A model generated the notes under the pieces. It searched no databases. It was not told the origin of the DNA and was given only the letters and a program-made list of their open reading frames with translations. Shown piece by piece: positions 56,080-64,000 of a stretch of DNA of 64,000 bases. Source of the DNA: Methyloprofundus sedimenti. GTDB lineage: Bacteria; Pseudomonadota; Gammaproteobacteria; Methylococcales; Methylomonadaceae. Each line of letters opens with the position of its first letter. Position 1 is the first letter of the stretch. The position numbers and the translations under genes are program-made. The DNA lies in contig NZ_LPUF01000005.1 in NCBI RefSeq assembly GCF_002072955.1, positions 1 through 64,000 on the forward strand, in the 5' to 3' direction.

Positions 56080-56700
56080 ATGAGTGTCAAAATACCAGCA
56101 CTGAATAGTGCAGACTCTGCGGGTGAAGTAGAGGTTAGTGCAGATGTTTTTGGACGTGAATTTAATGAAGCTCTGATTCATCAGTTAGCTACAAAGGCCA
56201 TGGCTGGTCAGCGTTCCGGAACAAAAGCACAAAAAAATAGGGCTGCCGTTAGTGGTGGTGGAGCTAAGCCTTGGAAACAAAAAGGTGCGGGTCGTGCAAG
56301 ATCTGGTACAATACGAAGTCCACTTTGGAGAGGCGGTGGTACGACTTTCGCAGCGCAGCCAAGATCTTTTGATCAGAAGCTAAATAAAAAGATGTATCGC
56401 GCAGGAATTCGTTCAATTTTATCTGAATTGCTACGCCAGAATCGTTTGGTAGTTAGTTCTGATATTATGCCTTCGACTCCAAAAACAAAAGAGTTAGTTG
56501 CAAAATTGAAAGACTTAAGCAAGAGTCGGGTTTTAATTATTGCGGATGAGTTAACTGAGAATATCTACTTATCTTCAAGGAATGTTGCAAACCTAGAAAT
56601 CACAACTGCAAACGAACTTGATCCTGTTATGTTAATTGCTGCGGATAGTGTTATTGCTACACCTGCAGCGTTGAAAGTAATTGAGGCGCAGTTATCATGA
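56080..56700 (+). CDS. rplD: Ribosomal protein uL4
   Basis: L4 lines the exit tunnel. The 206-residue protein shows the tunnel loop GGGAKPWKQKGAGRARSG followed by SPLWRGGGTTF. In E. coli it also represses the S10 operon through the rpsJ leader, which is missing here. It overlaps rplW by four bases. Confidence 0.98.
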   Translation: MSVKIPALNSADSAGEVEVSADVFGREFNEALIHQLATKAMAGQRSGTKAQKNRAAVSGGGAKPWKQKGAGRARSGTIRSPLWRGGGTTFAAQPRSFDQKLNKKMYRAGIRSILSELLRQNRLVVSSDIMPSTPKTKELVAKLKDLSKSRVLIIADELTENIYLSSRNVANLEITTANELDPVMLIAADSVIATPAALKVIEAQLS

Positions 56701-56993
56701 GTGTAGAGTTTAATCTTTCAAATATTATAAAAGCACCGGTCGTATCTGAAAAGAGCACTGTTGCAGCAGAGAAAGACAATAGATTTGTGTTTAAAGTAGC
56801 AAATCAGGCGACAAAATTACAAGTGAAAAAGTCTGTGGAATTGATGTTTAATGTTGAGGTTGAGAAAGTACAACTATTAAATGTTAAAGGTAAAACCAAG
56901 AGATTTGGTCGCTTTATGGGCAAGAGATCGGACTGGAAAAAAGCATATGTTAAGCTTAAGCCAGGGCATGATATTGATTTCTCAGCAGCATAA
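56697..56993 (+). CDS. rplW: Ribosomal protein uL23
   Basis: L23 sits at the tunnel exit and docks trigger factor and the signal recognition particle. The 98-residue protein shows IIKAPVVSEKSTVAAEKDN and the GKTKRFGRFMGKRSDWKKAYVKL loop. Its ATG overlaps the rplD stop. Confidence 0.97.
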   Translation: MSVEFNLSNIIKAPVVSEKSTVAAEKDNRFVFKVANQATKLQVKKSVELMFNVEVEKVQLLNVKGKTKRFGRFMGKRSDWKKAYVKLKPGHDIDFSAA

Positions 56994-57026
56994 CTGAAAG
57001 TAAAAGAATATAAAACGGTAGGGTAA

Positions 57027-57854
57027 ATGGCTATTGTAAAATCAAAACCGACATCGCCAGGTTCTAGGTTTGTCGTAAGAATAAAGCATGATGATTTACA
57101 TAAAGGTAAACCACATGCGGCTTTACTAAGCAAAAAAAGTAAGAGTGGTGGGCGTAATAACAATGGACGCATTACTACTCGTCATATCGGTGGCGGGCAT
57201 AAGCAAAGCTACCGTATTATAGATTTTAAACGTAATAAGATGGATATTCCCGCTGTTGTAGAGCGTCTGGAGTATGATCCGAATAGAACGGCTAATATTG
57301 CTCTCGTCTTATATAAAGACGGCGAGCGTAAATATGTTATTGCGCCTAAAGGTGTGACAGCTGGGCAAGAAATAATTTCTTCAGAGAATGCGCCTGTTAA
57401 GCCAGGTAATTGTATGCCTCTGCGTAATATTCCTTTAGGTTCTGTGATTCATTGTGTTGAACTTAAGCCTGGAAAAGGCGCACAAATGGCACGTAGCGCT
57501 GGAACATCTGCGCAGCTAATTGCTAAAGAAGGCGGGCATGTTACTTTACGTTTGCGTTCGGGCGAAATGCGTAAAGTATTGGCCGATTGTAAGGCAGTTA
57601 TTGGTGAAGTTTCAAATTCGGAGCATAACCTAAGGTCACTTGGTAAAGCTGGGGCAACAAGATGGCGCGGAGTGCGTCCTACTGTTCGTGGTGTTGTAAT
57701 GAATCCTGTAGATCATCCACACGGTGGTGGTGAAGGAAGAACATCCGGTGGTAGACATCCTGTTTCTCCTTGGGGCATGCCAACCAAAGGTTATAAAACC
57801 AGAAAAAATAAGCGTACTGACAAGATGATTGTTAGGCGTCGTAACAAGCGTTAG
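57027..57854 (+). CDS. rplB: Ribosomal protein uL2
   Basis: L2 is a core 23S-binding protein needed for subunit joining and peptidyl transfer. The 275-residue protein shows [20 protein letters not shown] and the highly conserved [21 protein letters not shown] region with the functionally important His. Confidence 0.98.
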   Translation: MAIVKSKPTSPGSRFVVRIKHDDLHKGKPHAALLSKKSKSGGRNNNGRITTRHIGGGHKQSYRIIDFKRNKMDIPAVVERLEYDPNRTANIALVLYKDGERKYVIAPKGVTAGQEIISSENAPVKPGNCMPLRNIPLGSVIHCVELKPGKGAQMARSAGTSAQLIAKEGGHVTLRLRSGEMRKVLADCKAVIGEVSNSEHNLRSLGKAGATRWRGVRPTVRGVVMNPVDHPHGGGEGRTSGGRHPVSPWGMPTKGYKTRKNKRTDKMIVRRRNKR

Positions 57855-57869
57855 AGAGGAATTAATAAA

Positions 57870-58142
57870 GTGCCACGTTCAATTAAAAAAGGTCCTTTTA
57901 TTGATCATCATTTACAGAAAAAAGTGGATGATGCAGTCAGTAGCAATAGCAGGAAACCGATTAAGACTTGGTCTAGACGATCAATGATATCACCTGAAAT
58001 GTTAGGCTTAACAATAGCTGTGCATAATGGTCGCCAGCATATCCCCGTGCTAGTTTCGGAAAATATGGTGGGGCATAAATTAGGTGAATTTGCGCCGACT
58101 CGTACATACAAAGGCCATTTGGCTGATAAAAAGTCAAGATAA
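57870..58142 (+). CDS. rpsS: Ribosomal protein uS19
   Basis: S19 is part of the 30S head near the A site. The 90-residue protein starts at GTG behind AGAGGAATTAATAAA, and shows [34 protein letters not shown] and [12 protein letters not shown]. Confidence 0.98.
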   Translation: MPRSIKKGPFIDHHLQKKVDDAVSSNSRKPIKTWSRRSMISPEMLGLTIAVHNGRQHIPVLVSENMVGHKLGEFAPTRTYKGHLADKKSR

Positions 58143-58151
58143 GGGTGTGTA

Positions 58152-58487
58152 ATGGAAGTTTCAGCTAAATTAAGTAATGCACCACTGTCTGCTCAAAAAG
58201 CAAGATTGGTTGCAAATCAAATCAGAGGACTAAAAGTCGAAGAGGCTTTGAATGTATTGAAGTTCAGTACAAAAAAAGCAGCTGCGATTACTAAGAAAGT
58301 ACTTGAATCAGCTATTGCGAATGCAGAGCATAATGAAAGTATAGATATTGATGAGCTAAAAGTTTCAACTGTGTTTGTAGATGAAGCGACTACTCTAAAA
58401 AGATTTAGAGCAAGAGCTAAAGGTCGTGCAAATCAAATTTTGAAACGTACTTGTCATATTACAGTTAAAGTCGCAGAGTTCGAGTAG
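58152..58487 (+). CDS. rplV: Ribosomal protein uL22
   Basis: L22 reaches into the exit tunnel, with a loop that can contact macrolides and stalling peptides. The 111-residue protein shows [32 protein letters not shown] and the tunnel hairpin [21 protein letters not shown]. Confidence 0.98.
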   Translation: MEVSAKLSNAPLSAQKARLVANQIRGLKVEEALNVLKFSTKKAAAITKKVLESAIANAEHNESIDIDELKVSTVFVDEATTLKRFRARAKGRANQILKRTCHITVKVAEFE

Positions 58488-58497
58488 GGGCAGAGAA

Positions 58498-59172
58498 ATG
58501 GGTCAAAAAGTACATCCAACCGGAATCAGACTTGGAATAGTCAAGGATTTCACTTCAAGATGGTATGCAGATAGCAAAGATTTTCCTGTTTTTTTGCATC
58601 AGGATTTAACCGTCCGTGACTATATTTCAAAGAAATTAGCACATGCATCTGTTAGTCGTATTCAAATAAATCGTCCTGCAAACAATGCTCATATAACAGT
58701 ACATACGGCACGCCCTGGTATTGTTATTGGCAAGAAAGGCGAAGATATTGATTTGTTACGTAAAGAAGTATCTAAAATGATGGGTATTCCTGTACAACTT
58801 AATGTTGAAGAAATCAGAAAACCGGAATTAGATGCAAAATTGGTTGCTGAAAGTATCGCTCAGCAATTAGAAAAAAGAATTATGTATCGTCGTGCTATGA
58901 AGCGAGCGGTTACGAATTCAATGCGTTTAGGTGCTGAAGGCATCAAAATCAATCTTGGTGGTCGTTTAAACGGTGCCGAAATTGCACGTAGCGAATGGTA
59001 TAGAGAAGGGCGAGTTCCTCTACATACCTTAAGAGCAGATATTGATTACGGTGTCGCTGAGGCCAATACTACTTACGGTATTATTGGTATTAAAGTCTGG
59101 ATTTTTAAAGGTGAGGTTTTTAATGTAGACCCTGCTTTAGAAAATTCAGAAAAAACTAAAACTAAAAAATAG
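58498..59172 (+). CDS. rpsC: Ribosomal protein uS3
   Basis: S3 lines the mRNA entry site and has helicase activity. The 224-residue protein starts [13 protein letters not shown] and has a KH domain with [22 protein letters not shown]-terminal domain with RGVAE-like [18 protein letters not shown] ends in a Lys-rich tail. Confidence 0.98.
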   Translation: MGQKVHPTGIRLGIVKDFTSRWYADSKDFPVFLHQDLTVRDYISKKLAHASVSRIQINRPANNAHITVHTARPGIVIGKKGEDIDLLRKEVSKMMGIPVQLNVEEIRKPELDAKLVAESIAQQLEKRIMYRRAMKRAVTNSMRLGAEGIKINLGGRLNGAEIARSEWYREGRVPLHTLRADIDYGVAEANTTYGIIGIKVWIFKGEVFNVDPALENSEKTKTKK

Positions 59173-59188
59173 GTGAAGGGAAAATATC

Positions 59189-59602
59189 ATGCTTCAACCT
59201 AAAAGAACGAAATTTCGTAAACAGCATAAATTAAGAAACACTGGTATCGCAGTTCGTGGATCATCAGTTAGCTTTGGTGAATATGGGCTTAAATCAGTTG
59301 ATCGCGGTCGAATTACTGCACGTCAAATTGAAGCGGCACGTAGAGCAATAAGCAGACATTGTAAACGTGATGGAAAGATGTGGATTAGAATTTTTCCTGA
59401 TAAGCCAATTACTAAAAAACCTTTAGAAGTTCGTATGGGTAAAGGTAAAGGTAGTGTTGAATACTGGATAGCTCAAATTAAGCCAGGAACAATGTTATAT
59501 GAATTACAGGGTGTGCCTGAGAGTTTGGCTCGTGAAGCTTTTACCCTGGCGGCGGCAAAATTACCTGTTAAAACTAAATTTGTAGTTAGGACGGTACTGT
59601 AA
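59189..59602 (+). CDS. rplP: Ribosomal protein uL16
   Basis: L16 helps position tRNA at the A site. The 137-residue protein starts [14 protein letters not shown] and shows [16 protein letters not shown] and the [16 protein letters not shown] loop. Its stop overlaps the rpmC start by one base. Confidence 0.98.
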   Translation: MLQPKRTKFRKQHKLRNTGIAVRGSSVSFGEYGLKSVDRGRITARQIEAARRAISRHCKRDGKMWIRIFPDKPITKKPLEVRMGKGKGSVEYWIAQIKPGTMLYELQGVPESLAREAFTLAAAKLPVKTKFVVRTVL

Positions 59603-59796
59603 TGAAAGTAACTGAATTACGTCAGAAAAGTGCAGAAGAATTAAATTCAACTCTGGTTGAACTAGGACGTGAACAATTTAATTTACGTATGCAAAAAAAC
59701 ACTGGGCAATTGACTAAACCTGATCAAGTAAAAAAGGTTAGAAGAAATATTGCACGTGTTCAAACAATCGTTAATGAAATGGCGAGAACAGCATAA
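59602..59796 (+). CDS. rpmC: Ribosomal protein uL29
   Basis: L29 is a small helical protein at the tunnel exit beside L23. The 64-residue protein shows [28 protein letters not shown] and the closing [16 protein letters not shown]. It overlaps both neighbours by one base. Confidence 0.97.
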   Translation: MKVTELRQKSAEELNSTLVELGREQFNLRMQKNTGQLTKPDQVKKVRRNIARVQTIVNEMARTA

Positions 59797-60056
59797 TGAG
59801 TGATAATGCAGAAAAAGCACGTACTATAACGGGTCGTGTGGTAAGTAATAAAATGGATAAAACAGTGACTGTCTTAGTAGAGCGGCTTATTAAGCATCCT
59901 GTATACGGTAAATATATTAGAAGATCTACAAAGTTATTCGCACATGATGAGAATAATCTCTGTAACGAAGGTGATGTAGTATCAATAAAATCATGTCGTC
60001 CGTATTCAAAAAATAAAACGTTTAAATTAGTTGAAGTAATCTCGAAAGTGAACTAA
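59796..60056 (+). CDS. rpsQ: Ribosomal protein uS17
   Basis: S17 is an early-assembling 16S-binding protein. The 86-residue protein shows [29 protein letters not shown] and [24 protein letters not shown]. It ends the S10 group; a 45-base gap precedes rplN. Confidence 0.97.
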   Translation: MSDNAEKARTITGRVVSNKMDKTVTVLVERLIKHPVYGKYIRRSTKLFAHDENNLCNEGDVVSIKSCRPYSKNKTFKLVEVISKVN

Positions 60057-60101
60057 TCAACTGTTTTAAATAACTAGTAAAAGTAAATTAGGTATTAAAT
60101 A

Positions 60102-60470
60102 ATGATTCAGATGCAAACTAACCTTGATGTCGCTGATAACAGCGGCGCAAAAAAGGTCATGTGTATCAAAGTTCTCGGCGGGTCGCATAGAAGGTATGCT
60201 GCGATTGGGGATATTATTAAAGTCAGCATTAAAGACGCAATCCCGCGCGGCAGAGTTAAGAAAGGCGAAGTTTATAATGCTTTAGTTGTTCGGACCAGAA
60301 AGGGTGTACGCAGAACTGATGGCTCGCTTATAAGATTTGATGGCAATGCAGCGGTTATATTAAACGCTCAACTTCAACCATTAGGCACGCGTATTTTCGG
60401 GCCTGTGACTCGTGAGTTGAGAAATGAGAAATTTATGAAAATAATTTCTCTTGCGCCAGAAGTATTGTAA
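60102..60470 (+). CDS. rplN: Ribosomal protein uL14
   Basis: L14 lies at the subunit interface. The 122-residue protein starts [28 protein letters not shown] and shows [18 protein letters not shown] and [13 protein letters not shown]. It opens the spc gene group. Confidence 0.98.
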   Translation: MIQMQTNLDVADNSGAKKVMCIKVLGGSHRRYAAIGDIIKVSIKDAIPRGRVKKGEVYNALVVRTRKGVRRTDGSLIRFDGNAAVILNAQLQPLGTRIFGPVTRELRNEKFMKIISLAPEVL

Positions 60471-60481
60471 GGGTCTTAAAT

Positions 60482-60796
60482 ATGCAAAAACTTAAACAAG
60501 GTGACGAAGTCATCGTTCTTATCGGAAAAGATAAGGGCAAACGAGGACGGATCAGCAAATTCTTAAAAGAAAAGATTTTGGTTGAAGGTGTTAATCAAGT
60601 TAAAAAACATCAAAAGCCAAATCCTAACGCTGGTGTTCAAGGTGGCATAATTGAAAAAGAAATGCCCATCCATAAATCAAATGTTGCGCTTTACAACCCT
60701 GCTGCCAAGGCTGCAGATAAAGTAGGCTTTAAAACATTGGAAGATGGCAGGAAAGTCCGTTATTTTAAATCTAATAATGAAATTATTGATGTGTAG
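60482..60796 (+). CDS. rplX: Ribosomal protein uL24
   Basis: L24 starts assembly of the large subunit. The 104-residue protein contains the KOW motif ([21 protein letters not shown]) and the [26 protein letters not shown] stretch. Confidence 0.97.
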   Translation: MQKLKQGDEVIVLIGKDKGKRGRISKFLKEKILVEGVNQVKKHQKPNPNAGVQGGIIEKEMPIHKSNVALYNPAAKAADKVGFKTLEDGRKVRYFKSNNEIIDV

Positions 60797-60804
60797 GTAT
60801 AATC

Positions 60805-61344
60805 ATGGCTAGATTACAAGAAGATTATAAACAAAAAGTATTGCCTGCATTGATGGAAGAGTTCAAATACACATCAATAATGCAAGCTCCGAAAATAACT
60901 AAAATTACTTTAAACATGGGTTTAGGTGAGGCTGTTGCGGACAAAAAAGTTGTCCAGGCTGCACTGAGCGATATGGAAAAAATTAGTGGTCAAAAACCTG
61001 TTGTTACATTGTCACGCAAATCCATAGCGGGTTTCAAAATACGTGATGATATGCCAATTGGCTGCAAAGTAACACTTAGGTCTGACAAGATGTATGAATT
61101 CCTTGACCGCTTAATTAGTATAGCGATTCCCAGAATTCGCGATTTTAGAGGTTTAAGTCCTAAAAGCTTTGATGGTCGTGGTAACTATAGTATGGGTGTA
61201 ACCGAGCAAATTATCTTTCCTGAAATTGATTACGATAAGATCGATACTTTGCGTGGTATGGACATTTGTATCACTACAACCGCTACAACAAACGAAGAAG
61301 GTTTGGCTTTGTTGAAGCAGTTTAACTTTCCATTTAAGAGCTGA
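60805..61344 (+). CDS. rplE: Ribosomal protein uL5
   Basis: L5 binds 5S rRNA and contacts the P-site tRNA. The 179-residue protein shows [40 protein letters not shown] and [21 protein letters not shown]. In E. coli the S8 repressor site lies at this gene's start; I did not try to prove one here. Confidence 0.98.
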   Translation: MARLQEDYKQKVLPALMEEFKYTSIMQAPKITKITLNMGLGEAVADKKVVQAALSDMEKISGQKPVVTLSRKSIAGFKIRDDMPIGCKVTLRSDKMYEFLDRLISIAIPRIRDFRGLSPKSFDGRGNYSMGVTEQIIFPEIDYDKIDTLRGMDICITTTATTNEEGLALLKQFNFPFKS

Positions 61345-61349
61345 CCAAT

Positions 61350-61655
61350 ATGGCTAAAAAATCAATGATAGCTCGTGAACAAAAGCGAGTTAAACTGGTA
61401 AAACAGTATGAAGCAAAAAGAGCTTCTTTAAAAGAAATCATACGAGATCCAAATGCTTCAATTCAAGATAAGGATGAAGCTAGTCTAGCATTGCAAAAGT
61501 TGCCCAGAGATTCAAGTGCAGCCCGATTGCGTAACAGATGCAATATTACCGGCCGTCCTCATGGTTTTTATCGCAAATTTGGCCTAAGTAGAAACAAGCT
61601 TAGAGAAGCCACTATGCGTGGGGATGTACCAGGCTTAACAAAAGCCAGCTGGTAA
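61350..61655 (+). CDS. rpsN: Ribosomal protein uS14, zinc-independent form
   Basis: S14 completes the 30S head. At 101 residues it is the long form without the two CxxC zinc pairs; only one Cys is near the [28 protein letters not shown] signature. Confidence 0.97.
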   Translation: MAKKSMIAREQKRVKLVKQYEAKRASLKEIIRDPNASIQDKDEASLALQKLPRDSSAARLRNRCNITGRPHGFYRKFGLSRNKLREATMRGDVPGLTKASW

Positions 61656-61682
61656 TCGACTAGTTAGAATTGGAGAAAAAAT

Positions 61683-62078
61683 ATGAGCATGACAGATCCA
61701 GTTGCAGACATGCTTACCCGCATCAGAAATGGGCAGTCTGCAGGAAAAATAATCGTTAATATGCCGTCTTCTAAACTTAAAGTTGCAATTGCACAAGTTT
61801 TGAAGGACGAAGGTTATATTAATAACTACTCTACAGAGACTACGGGTACTCACGTATCAATGTCAGTAGAATTAAAATATTACAAAGGTAAACCCGTAAT
61901 TGAAAAGGTAAAGCGTATAAGCAGGCCTGGTTTACGTGTGTACAAGTCAAAAGATGAATTACCGAAAGTTCTTGGTGGTTTAGGTGTTGCAATCGTATCT
62001 ACTTCTAAAGGTGTTATGACTGATCGCGCGGCTCGTGCAATTGGTCATGGCGGTGAAGTACTATGTACAGTTTGTTAG
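61683..62078 (+). CDS. rpsH: Ribosomal protein uS8
   Basis: S8 binds the 16S central domain and in E. coli represses the spc operon. The 131-residue protein starts [18 protein letters not shown] and shows [37 protein letters not shown]. Confidence 0.98.
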   Translation: MSMTDPVADMLTRIRNGQSAGKIIVNMPSSKLKVAIAQVLKDEGYINNYSTETTGTHVSMSVELKYYKGKPVIEKVKRISRPGLRVYKSKDELPKVLGGLGVAIVSTSKGVMTDRAARAIGHGGEVLCTVC

Positions 62079-62093
62079 GGATAGGGGAAATTT

Positions 62094-62627
62094 ATGTCTA
62101 GAATTGCAAAAAGCCCAATCACTATACCAGCTGGTGTTGAAGTTAAGGTTGATGGTTCTACTGTTTCAGTTAAAGGCTCTAAAGGTCAGCTAAGCATGCA
62201 AAAGCATCCGTTAGTTGAATTAGGTATGTCTGAGTCTACAATTAACATGAAGTGGGATCAAAATAATAAAAAAGCGACTGCTCTTGCAGGAACGACTCGT
62301 GCTAATGTTGCGAATATGATTTTCGGAGTAACAAATGGCTTTGAAAAGAAACTGACTCTTGTTGGTGTTGGTTATAGAGCCCAGGTTAAAGGTAAAATAC
62401 TTAACTTGAGCCTAGGTTTTTCACATCCAATTGATTTTCCAATGCCAGAAGGTATTGAAATTGAAGCGCTAAGTCAAACCGATATAGTTGTAAAAGGGAT
62501 AGATAAGCAACTTGTTGGTGCAGTATCTGCGGATATAAGAGCGTATAGGCCTCCTGAGCCTTATAAAGGTAAAGGTGTTAAGTATGCTGATGAGCATATT
62601 GTTAGAAAAGACGCTAAGAAAAAATAG
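62094..62627 (+). CDS. rplF: Ribosomal protein uL6
   Basis: L6 lies near the factor-binding site. The 177-residue protein has two related domains, with SRIAKSPITIPAGVEV at the start and VGYRAQVKGKILNLSLGFSHP in the middle. The PPEPYKGKGVKYADE signature is near the end. Confidence 0.98.
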   Translation: MSRIAKSPITIPAGVEVKVDGSTVSVKGSKGQLSMQKHPLVELGMSESTINMKWDQNNKKATALAGTTRANVANMIFGVTNGFEKKLTLVGVGYRAQVKGKILNLSLGFSHPIDFPMPEGIEIEALSQTDIVVKGIDKQLVGAVSADIRAYRPPEPYKGKGVKYADEHIVRKDAKKK

Positions 62628-62636
62628 GCTAACAAA

Positions 62637-62990
62637 ATGAATAAAAAAGCATCTCGAATGAAAAGAGCACTTAAACTAAGATCCAATATTAAAAGATTGG
62701 GTACTAATCGTTTATCAGTGCATAAAACATCGAAACATATATATGCTCAGGTAATTACTGAGAATGGAACTGTTACAGTAGCTAGCGCCTCTACTACTCA
62801 AGCTGATATTAAATCAGCTGTAAAGAGTACTGGTAATATTGAATCAGCGGTTTTAGTAGGTAAGGCAGTAGCTGATAAAGCAATCGCTGCAGGAATTACT
62901 GAAGTAACTTTTGATCGTTCTGGTTTTAAATATCATGGCCGTGTAAAAGCATTAGCTGATGCTGCTCGCGAAGCTGGCTTGAAGTTCTAG
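62637..62990 (+). CDS. rplR: Ribosomal protein uL18
   Basis: L18 brings 5S rRNA into the large subunit. The 117-residue protein shows [16 protein letters not shown] and ending [24 protein letters not shown]. Confidence 0.98.
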   Translation: MNKKASRMKRALKLRSNIKRLGTNRLSVHKTSKHIYAQVITENGTVTVASASTTQADIKSAVKSTGNIESAVLVGKAVADKAIAAGITEVTFDRSGFKYHGRVKALADAAREAGLKF

Positions 62991-62999
62991 GGGATAATA

Positions 63000-63506
63000 A
63001 TGGCAAATGCACCTCAACAAGCGAATTCAGACGGATTGCAGGAAAAATTAGTTTCTGTCCGTAGGGTCGCAAAAGTTGTTAAAGGCGGTAGAGTTTTCGG
63101 ATTTACTGCACTTACAGTAGTGGGCGATGGAGATGGCAATGTAGGTTATGGCGTTAGTAAAGCTAAAGAAGTACCCATAGCAATACAAAAATCACTAGAG
63201 CAAGCAAGAAAAAATATGCACAAAGTTTCTTTAAAAGGCGATACTTTGCAATATTCAATTATGTCTGAAGTAGGCGCGGCAAAAGTATTTATGCAGCCGG
63301 CTACAGAAGGTACGGGAATTATTGCTGGAGGACCTATGCGTGCAGTTTTTGAAGCGGTTGGCGTTCATAATGTCTTAGCTAAATGTATCGGAACTAATAA
63401 TCCGATCAATGTTGTGCGAGCAACAATTGATGGCCTGGCTCATATGAACAATGCTGAACAAATCGCTGCAAAACGTGGTTTATCAGTTGAAAAGATCACA
63501 GGGTAA
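63000..63506 (+). CDS. rpsE: Ribosomal protein uS5
   Basis: S5 aids accuracy and mRNA unwinding. The 168-residue protein shows [42 protein letters not shown] and the C-terminal [16 protein letters not shown]. Confidence 0.98.
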   Translation: MANAPQQANSDGLQEKLVSVRRVAKVVKGGRVFGFTALTVVGDGDGNVGYGVSKAKEVPIAIQKSLEQARKNMHKVSLKGDTLQYSIMSEVGAAKVFMQPATEGTGIIAGGPMRAVFEAVGVHNVLAKCIGTNNPINVVRATIDGLAHMNNAEQIAAKRGLSVEKITG

Positions 63507-63511
63507 TTGAC

Positions 63512-63697
63512 ATGGCAGATAAAAAATTACGCGTTACAATGACGAAGAGCAGTATCGGTCGCTTAAAAAAACATAAAGCTTGTTTACAAGGTTTGGGTTT
63601 AAGACGCATCAATCATACGGTTGAGGTAATTGATACTGTTGAAAATAGAGGCATGATCAATAAAGTCTCTTATATGGTTACAGTAGAGGAAGTCTAA
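63512..63697 (+). CDS. rpmD: Ribosomal protein uL30
   Basis: The 61-residue protein shows the L30 fold pattern ([34 protein letters not shown]). Its stop overlaps the rplO start by one base (TAATG). Confidence 0.97.
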   Translation: MADKKLRVTMTKSSIGRLKKHKACLQGLGLRRINHTVEVIDTVENRGMINKVSYMVTVEEV

Positions 63698-64000
63698 TGT
63701 ATTTAAATACAATAAAGCCTGCCGAAGGTTCAAAAAAAGATCGCAAGAGAGTAGGTCGAGGAATTGGTTCAACACTTGGGAAAACTTGTGGACGTGGGCA
63801 TAAAGGTCAAAAATCACGTAGTGGTGGATTTCACAAGGTCGGTTTTGAAGGTGGTCAAATGCCTTTACAAAAACGCTTGCCTAAAGTCGGTTTTAGTTCA
63901 AGAAAATCCAAATTTACTTCTGAAGTTAGATTAAGTGAAATTGCAAATTTAGCTCAGGAAGTAGTTACACTTGATGATCTAATTAATGCCAATATAGTTC
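63697..64000 (+). CDS. rplO: Ribosomal protein uL15 (3' end outside window)
   Basis: L15 is a late-assembling large-subunit protein. About 101 residues are visible: [22 protein letters not shown], then [21 protein letters not shown] and [15 protein letters not shown]. The frame is open to the last base of the window. Confidence 0.96.
   Translation, partial: MYLNTIKPAEGSKKDRKRVGRGIGSTLGKTCGRGHKGQKSRSGGFHKVGFEGGQMPLQKRLPKVGFSSRKSKFTSEVRLSEIANLAQEVVTLDDLINANIV

Overview
This window is a chromosomal segment from a gammaproteobacterium of moderately AT-rich composition. The gene order is gammaproteobacterial throughout: hemA-prfA-prmC; lolB-ispE-tRNA(Gln)-prs-rplY-pth; tRNA(Tyr)-tRNA(Gly)-tRNA(Thr)-tuf; tRNA(Trp)-secE-nusG-rplKAJL-rpoBC; then the str, S10 and spc ribosomal operons. 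A complete pqqABCDE operon plus a FadL/TodX-type porin would suit a methylotroph such as a type I methanotroph (Methylococcales). That placement is an inference; no methane or methanol oxidation gene is in the window.

Bases 1-5000 are an accessory zone. They hold the 3' part of a group II intron (maturase ORF plus RNA domains V and VI), a FadL-family porin, a secreted protein of unknown function, an intact IS1595-type insertion sequence with recognisable ends and a perfect 8-bp target duplication, and a frameshifted remnant of a REP-associated tyrosine transposase. Bases 5000-8300 carry a three-gene set: a periplasmic FecR-domain protein, an OmpA-type lipoprotein, and a CHASE2 sensor with a cytoplasmic HD-GYP domain. 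Together they look like an envelope-to-cyclic-di-GMP signalling unit.

Bases 8600-17400 contain cobyrinate a,c-diamide synthase and cob(I)alamin adenosyltransferase, a proline iminopeptidase, a UbiX-type flavin prenyltransferase, and a glucan locus: an NlpE-like periplasmic protein, a GH17-GT2 beta-glucan synthase of the NdvB type, and an OpgC-type modifying enzyme. Bases 17600-23750, mostly on the minus strand, hold a DksA-type zinc-finger protein, a dGTPase, a HEPN-MNT toxin-antitoxin pair lying directly behind pqqE, and pqqEDCBA. The 24-residue pqqA has its own promoter, a stem-loop at the predicted mRNA 5' end, and a terminator-like hairpin separating it from pqqB.

Bases 24000-31100 carry a small membrane protein, a MoeB/ThiF-type E1 enzyme, groES-groEL behind a perfect CIRCE operator, a JAMM-domain protease, prmC, prfA and hemA. 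From 31500 to the end of the window the plus strand is essentially one long run of information-processing genes with five tRNAs and two almost identical tuf genes. It includes recognisable control elements: an rplJ (L10) leader, an rplL-rpoB attenuator, a nusG-rplK terminator and several sigma-70-type promoters. The str and S10 operons are joined with a 5-bp tuf-rpsJ gap, so there is no room for an S10 leader. The window ends inside rplO.

I did not find a clearly undescribed multi-gene system. The best candidates for a second look are the FecR/OmpA/CHASE2-HD-GYP unit, the glucan locus with its neighbouring small proteins, the uncharacterised membrane protein divergent from pqqA, the E1 and JAMM genes flanking groESL, and a 10-residue insertion in EF-Tu.
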